Shown in pieces: positions 60,630-64,000 of a stretch of 64,000 nt of DNA. Source of the DNA: Magnetococcales bacterium. Its GTDB lineage: Bacteria; Pseudomonadota; Magnetococcia; Magnetococcales; Magnetaquicoccaceae. The position numbers were made by a program, and so were the translations under genes. The notes beneath the pieces are model-generated. The model was not told the origin of the DNA, did no database searches, and saw nothing but the letters and a program-made list of their open reading frames with translations. The stretch lies in contig JAANAU010000006.1 in NCBI GenBank assembly GCA_011089965.1, positions 1 to 64,000 on the forward strand, written 5' to 3'. The stretch's first letter is position 1. Every line of letters begins with the position of its first letter.

Positions 60630-63600
60630 GTGAATTGCACCCAATGCCATCTGGACAATCGTCAAGGGGTCCGCTATTGCACCCGTTGCGGCACCCCGCT
60701 GGTTGCCATCTGTCCCCAGTGCCATGCACCACGGACACCAGAAGATCTCTATTGCGGCGCCTGCGGCATCCGTCTGCCCATTCCCTCGACCAACCGCATG
60801 CTCCCCCAGACCGCACTCGTTGCTGCAAGTGGCATGGCACCCCAGGTCGCCGCCACTCCGGCCATCCCCATGGAAGCGGAACGCAAAAACGTTACGGTGC
60901 TGTTTGCCGACATCTCCGGATTCACCGCCATGAGCGAAAAAATGGATCCGGAAGATGTCACCAACATCATGAACGGCTGCATGAAGATGCTCGCCGACAT
61001 CGTCCACCGCTACGAAGGCCATGTGGACAAGTTCATCGGCGATTGCATCATGGCCCTGTTCGGTGCCCCGGTCACCCATGAAAACGACCCGGAACTGGCC
61101 CTGCGCGCCGCACTCGACATGCAAAAAGAGATGGAAGAGTACAATGTCCGACTGCACGGACGGATCGAAAATCCTCTGGCCCTGCATACCGGCATCAACT
61201 CCGGCATGGTGATCGCCGGTGGTGTCGGCTCGGATAAAAAAATGGAATACACGGTGATGGGCGATACCGTCAATCTCGCTGCCCGCCTGGAATCTCTGGC
61301 CAAAAACGGTCAAACTTTTGTCTCCGGATACACCTACAACCTGACGCGCCACCTCTTTGAATTCGTGCGCCACGAACCGATCAAGGTCAAAGGCAAAAAG
61401 GATCCGGTGGCGGTCTACGAACTGATCCGCGCCAAAAGCCGGGAAGAGTTGAGCATCGAAGCCGGTCATCCCACTTCCCCTCTGGTAGGTCGCGGACGGG
61501 AAATGGAGACCTTGCGCACCTGTCTGGACCGGCACGCTGCCGGACAAGGCATGGCTGCCTTTCTCATCTCCCAGGCCGGAGTGGGCAAAAGCCGCATCCA
61601 CCAGGAGATCAAAAAACAGTATCTCAAAGGAGAACGGATCCAGGTGCTCGAAGGGGTGTGCCGCTCCTTCAACCGCGATACCAGCTATGCGGTCTTCATC
61701 GAAATGTTCCGTCAACTGTTCAACATCGACTCCGAAGATCTCGACGAGTCCATGGCCACCAAGTTGACCACCAATCTCCCGCTGCTGTTGGGCACCAAAA
61801 CCGACACCCTCTCGGACGAAATGCGCAAGGCCCTGGTCTTCATCGGTGCAGCCATGGGGCTGAAACTGGGGGAAGAGTTCGATGTCCCGCTGGAACGGAT
61901 GAGTGCCCAGGAGGTCAAAATGGGCATTTTCCGCGCCACAGCCTGGTTCATGCAAAACCTGGCCGCCCGCAAACCGCTGATCCTGACCTTGGAAGATCTC
62001 CACCTGGCCGATGCCACCTCGGTGGAACTGACAGCCTCGCTCTTCGAGTCGGTCAAGCAGGCCCCGATCCTGATGCTGCTGCTGATGCGCCCGCTCCCGG
62101 ATCATCCCTCCAGCAAACTCCCTTTGATCGCCGACAAAGAGCTGGATGAACTGGCCATCGAAATCCACTTCAAACAGCTCACCCCTGCCGAATGCGACGA
62201 ATTGACCCGGCGGCTGCTCAATGCCGAAGAGGTTCCGGAGGCGGTGTTGCACCTGATCCGCAATCGCGGCGATGGCAACCCGATGTTCATCGAAGAGATC
62301 ATCCGCAACCTGGTGGACGAAGGGATCGTGGAACTTGTCCCCGGAGAGTCCCCACGGGTGGTCAAAAACCTCGATGAGGTGACCATCCCCTCCTCGATCC
62401 AGGGGATGTTCATTGCCCGCATCGACAAACTGCCCGTGGAACTGAAAGAGATCCTGCTCACCGCTGCGGTCATCGGTCCCAACTTCCGCATGTCGCTTCT
62501 GGCCCGGCTCTTTCCCAACAGCGAACTCGATGCCAAACTGATCCGACTGGTGGAGATGGGGCTGATCTTTGAATCCAAATCGTTCCCGGAGGTGGAGTAC
62601 AGCTTCCGCAACATCATGATTCAAGAGGCGATCTACTCCACGCTGCTCCACAAGAAACGACGGGAACTGCATGCCGAAGTGGCTGCGGAAATCGAGGCAC
62701 TCTACTCCACCCGTCTGGACGACCATTTTGAGATTCTGGCCCAACACTATCTGCGCGCCGACCACCCGGAACGGGCCTATCTCTATCTGGTACGCAGCGG
62801 CCAGAAGGCCAAGGCCAGCTATGCCAACAGTGCAGCCCTGGCTGCACTCGACAAGGCTGCCGAACTGGGTCGCACCCTGCCCGCCCCTCCGGTGCCACTG
62901 CTGGAAACCCTGATTTTCCTGTCAGACGTACAGGAACTGTGCGGCGAATTTCAGGCCGCGATAGCCACCCGTCGCGAGGTGATCGCCGCCATCCACACCC
63001 CGTTGACCCGTATCGATCACATGCGACGCATTGGTCGTCTGCACGAGAAACTGGAAAATTATGATCAGGCCATGGAGGTCTACGGCGAAGCCCATGGAGA
63101 ACTGGCTGCCTTCCCGGACTCCATCCAGATGGGGCTGCTGTTGATGAACGAAAGCTGGATCCTCAACCGTCTGGGACAGCGCCGCGACGAAGCCGAGATG
63201 CGCGCCCGCCGCGCTTTGGAAATCTTTGAAATCCACCAGGCCAAAGAGCAGATCGCCATGGTCTGCAACAACCTCGGGGTGATCCTGGAGCATCGGGGCG
63301 ATTTGCAGCAGGCCTTGGAATTCAATGAAAAAAGCCTGCAACTCTTCTCCGAACTCGGAGACAAACGCCAAACCGCCAATCTCTATCTTTCCATGGGATT
63401 TTTGCACGAAAAGACCGGCGCATTGAGCGAAGCCCTCAAGTTCTTTGAACTCTCCCACGAGATCATGCAGCGTATCGAAAACCCGTTCGGGGCCGGAACC
63501 GCCCTGATGCGCAAAGGGATCTGTCTGAACCGGCTCAACCGGTTGGGAGATGCGGAAAAATCCCTCAAGGAGGCGTTGCGCATCCACCGGCAACTCAATC

Positions 63601-63902
63601 TGACCCGCAAGGTGGTCTCAAATCTCTGGACCTTGTGCGAGTTGTATCTGGCTTTGGGTTCGGCCTCCAAGGCGCGCAAACACATGGAAGAGGCCAAAGC
63701 CATTGCCGCAGCCCGGGAGGACACCCCGGATCTGGCCCAATGCTCCCTGCTGGAAGCGCGCATCCTGATCCAGGAACGCCGCCTGCCCGACAACGCCTTT
63801 GAAGAGGCGATACGCCTGTTCCGGCTCTGTGGTCGCCAGACCGCTGCCGAAGCCGCAGAGTTGGAGTTGACCCGGTTGCGCCAGGAGAAAAGCACCCCAT
63901 GA
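60630..63902 (+). CDS. Zinc-ribbon / adenylate cyclase / AAA ATPase / TPR protein
   Basis: About 1090 residues from GTG 60630. N-terminal double zinc ribbon (CTQCHLDNRQGVRYCTRCG, CPQCHAPRTPEDLYCGACG). Class III cyclase (about 85-270): metal Asp in VLFADISGFT and FIGDCIMALFGAP; YTVMGDTVNLAARLES with the Lys/Asp pair expected for ATP use, so adenylate cyclase. AAA/STAND ATPase with Walker A SQAGVGKSRIHQ and LILTLEDLHLAD; then about nine TPR-like repeats (about 760-1080). No membrane segment. Its stop overlaps the start of a response regulator (ATGA). Confidence 0.9.
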   Translation: MNCTQCHLDNRQGVRYCTRCGTPLVAICPQCHAPRTPEDLYCGACGIRLPIPSTNRMLPQTALVAASGMAPQVAATPAIPMEAERKNVTVLFADISGFTAMSEKMDPEDVTNIMNGCMKMLADIVHRYEGHVDKFIGDCIMALFGAPVTHENDPELALRAALDMQKEMEEYNVRLHGRIENPLALHTGINSGMVIAGGVGSDKKMEYTVMGDTVNLAARLESLAKNGQTFVSGYTYNLTRHLFEFVRHEPIKVKGKKDPVAVYELIRAKSREELSIEAGHPTSPLVGRGREMETLRTCLDRHAAGQGMAAFLISQAGVGKSRIHQEIKKQYLKGERIQVLEGVCRSFNRDTSYAVFIEMFRQLFNIDSEDLDESMATKLTTNLPLLLGTKTDTLSDEMRKALVFIGAAMGLKLGEEFDVPLERMSAQEVKMGIFRATAWFMQNLAARKPLILTLEDLHLADATSVELTASLFESVKQAPILMLLLMRPLPDHPSSKLPLIADKELDELAIEIHFKQLTPAECDELTRRLLNAEEVPEAVLHLIRNRGDGNPMFIEEIIRNLVDEGIVELVPGESPRVVKNLDEVTIPSSIQGMFIARIDKLPVELKEILLTAAVIGPNFRMSLLARLFPNSELDAKLIRLVEMGLIFESKSFPEVEYSFRNIMIQEAIYSTLLHKKRRELHAEVAAEIEALYSTRLDDHFEILAQHYLRADHPERAYLYLVRSGQKAKASYANSAALAALDKAAELGRTLPAPPVPLLETLIFLSDVQELCGEFQAAIATRREVIAAIHTPLTRIDHMRRIGRLHEKLENYDQAMEVYGEAHGELAAFPDSIQMGLLLMNESWILNRLGQRRDEAEMRARRALEIFEIHQAKEQIAMVCNNLGVILEHRGDLQQALEFNEKSLQLFSELGDKRQTANLYLSMGFLHEKTGALSEALKFFELSHEIMQRIENPFGAGTALMRKGICLNRLNRLGDAEKSLKEALRIHRQLNLTRKVVSNLWTLCELYLALGSASKARKHMEEAKAIAAAREDTPDLAQCSLLEARILIQERRLPDNAFEEAIRLFRLCGRQTAAEAAELELTRLRQEKSTP

Positions 63903-64000
63903 ACCCGTTCCGCAGCGCCCTGGCCATCGACGATGATCCGGCCACCCTTGCCCTGATCCGCTCCCTGCTGGAAAAGGGCGGCTACCGCTTTCTGGAAGAG
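63899..64000 (+). CDS. Response regulator, N-terminal receiver (cut by window end)
   Basis: The first 34 residues (SALAIDDDPATLALIRSLLE, KGGYRFLEE) are the start of a receiver domain with its acidic pocket (DDD). The ATG shares ATGA with the cyclase stop, so the two are translationally coupled. The output domain lies beyond the window. Confidence 0.85.
   Translation, partial: MNPFRSALAIDDDPATLALIRSLLEKGGYRFLEE

Overview
The window comes from a flagellated, chemotactic, Gram-negative bacterium of the phylum Pseudomonadota. Evidence: flagellar export and hook genes, a large che cluster, LapA/LapB-type envelope genes, ihfB beside rpsA, GC-rich coding DNA and AT-rich gaps. A lineage near Magnetococcales is plausible but is inference; there is no rRNA and no magnetosome gene.

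Layout. 1-8291: thiD (cut by the left edge), serA, larC-larB, fliQ-fliR, an AI-2E-type permease, a small secreted basic protein, and a GDT1/UPF0016 cation exporter behind a yybP-ykoY (manganese) riboswitch. 8233-11436: a decayed defence island. It holds fragments of an RloA/RloB-like pair separated by a MITE-like element, and an intact, translationally coupled SMC/ABC-type ATPase plus PIN-nuclease pair flanked by direct repeats made of the pyrF 3' end and an rloA fragment. 11438-15508: pyrF and bioB-bioD-bioA. 15752-16618: the first 57 codons of a cas3 gene fused almost directly to a 10-repeat CRISPR array (type I-C-like repeat), with no other cas gene; then tRNA-Leu(UAA). 16813-19198: JAB peptidase, WGR protein, MBL hydrolase, radical SAM/SPASM protein.

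19216-41344: about 22 kb almost entirely on the minus strand. In transcription order: fliK, flgD, flgE, fliL-M-N-O-P, pheA, tyrA, aroA, cmk, rpsA, ihfB, lapA, lapB, rpiB, glyA, ribD, ribE, ribBA, ribH, nusB, thiL, with many 1-16 bp overlaps. 41443-43651: a MntA/HepT toxin-antitoxin pair, a nitronate monooxygenase-like enzyme and an unknown small protein.

44058-56634: a plus-strand signalling cluster. It contains a hybrid CheA with a C-terminal receiver, CheW, a soluble receptor-like protein, a STAS protein with a receiver-PP2C-HATPase partner (HsbA/HsbR-like), CheB, CheR, two CheY proteins, CheX, and an unusual CheC/CheX-like - Ala-rich helix - CBS protein. 56823-64000: an RTX/Calx-beta surface protein, a polysaccharide deacetylase, a zinc-ribbon/adenylate cyclase/AAA/TPR protein, and the start of a response regulator. 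A dispersed palindromic element recurs at about six sites, each placed just 3' of a gene.
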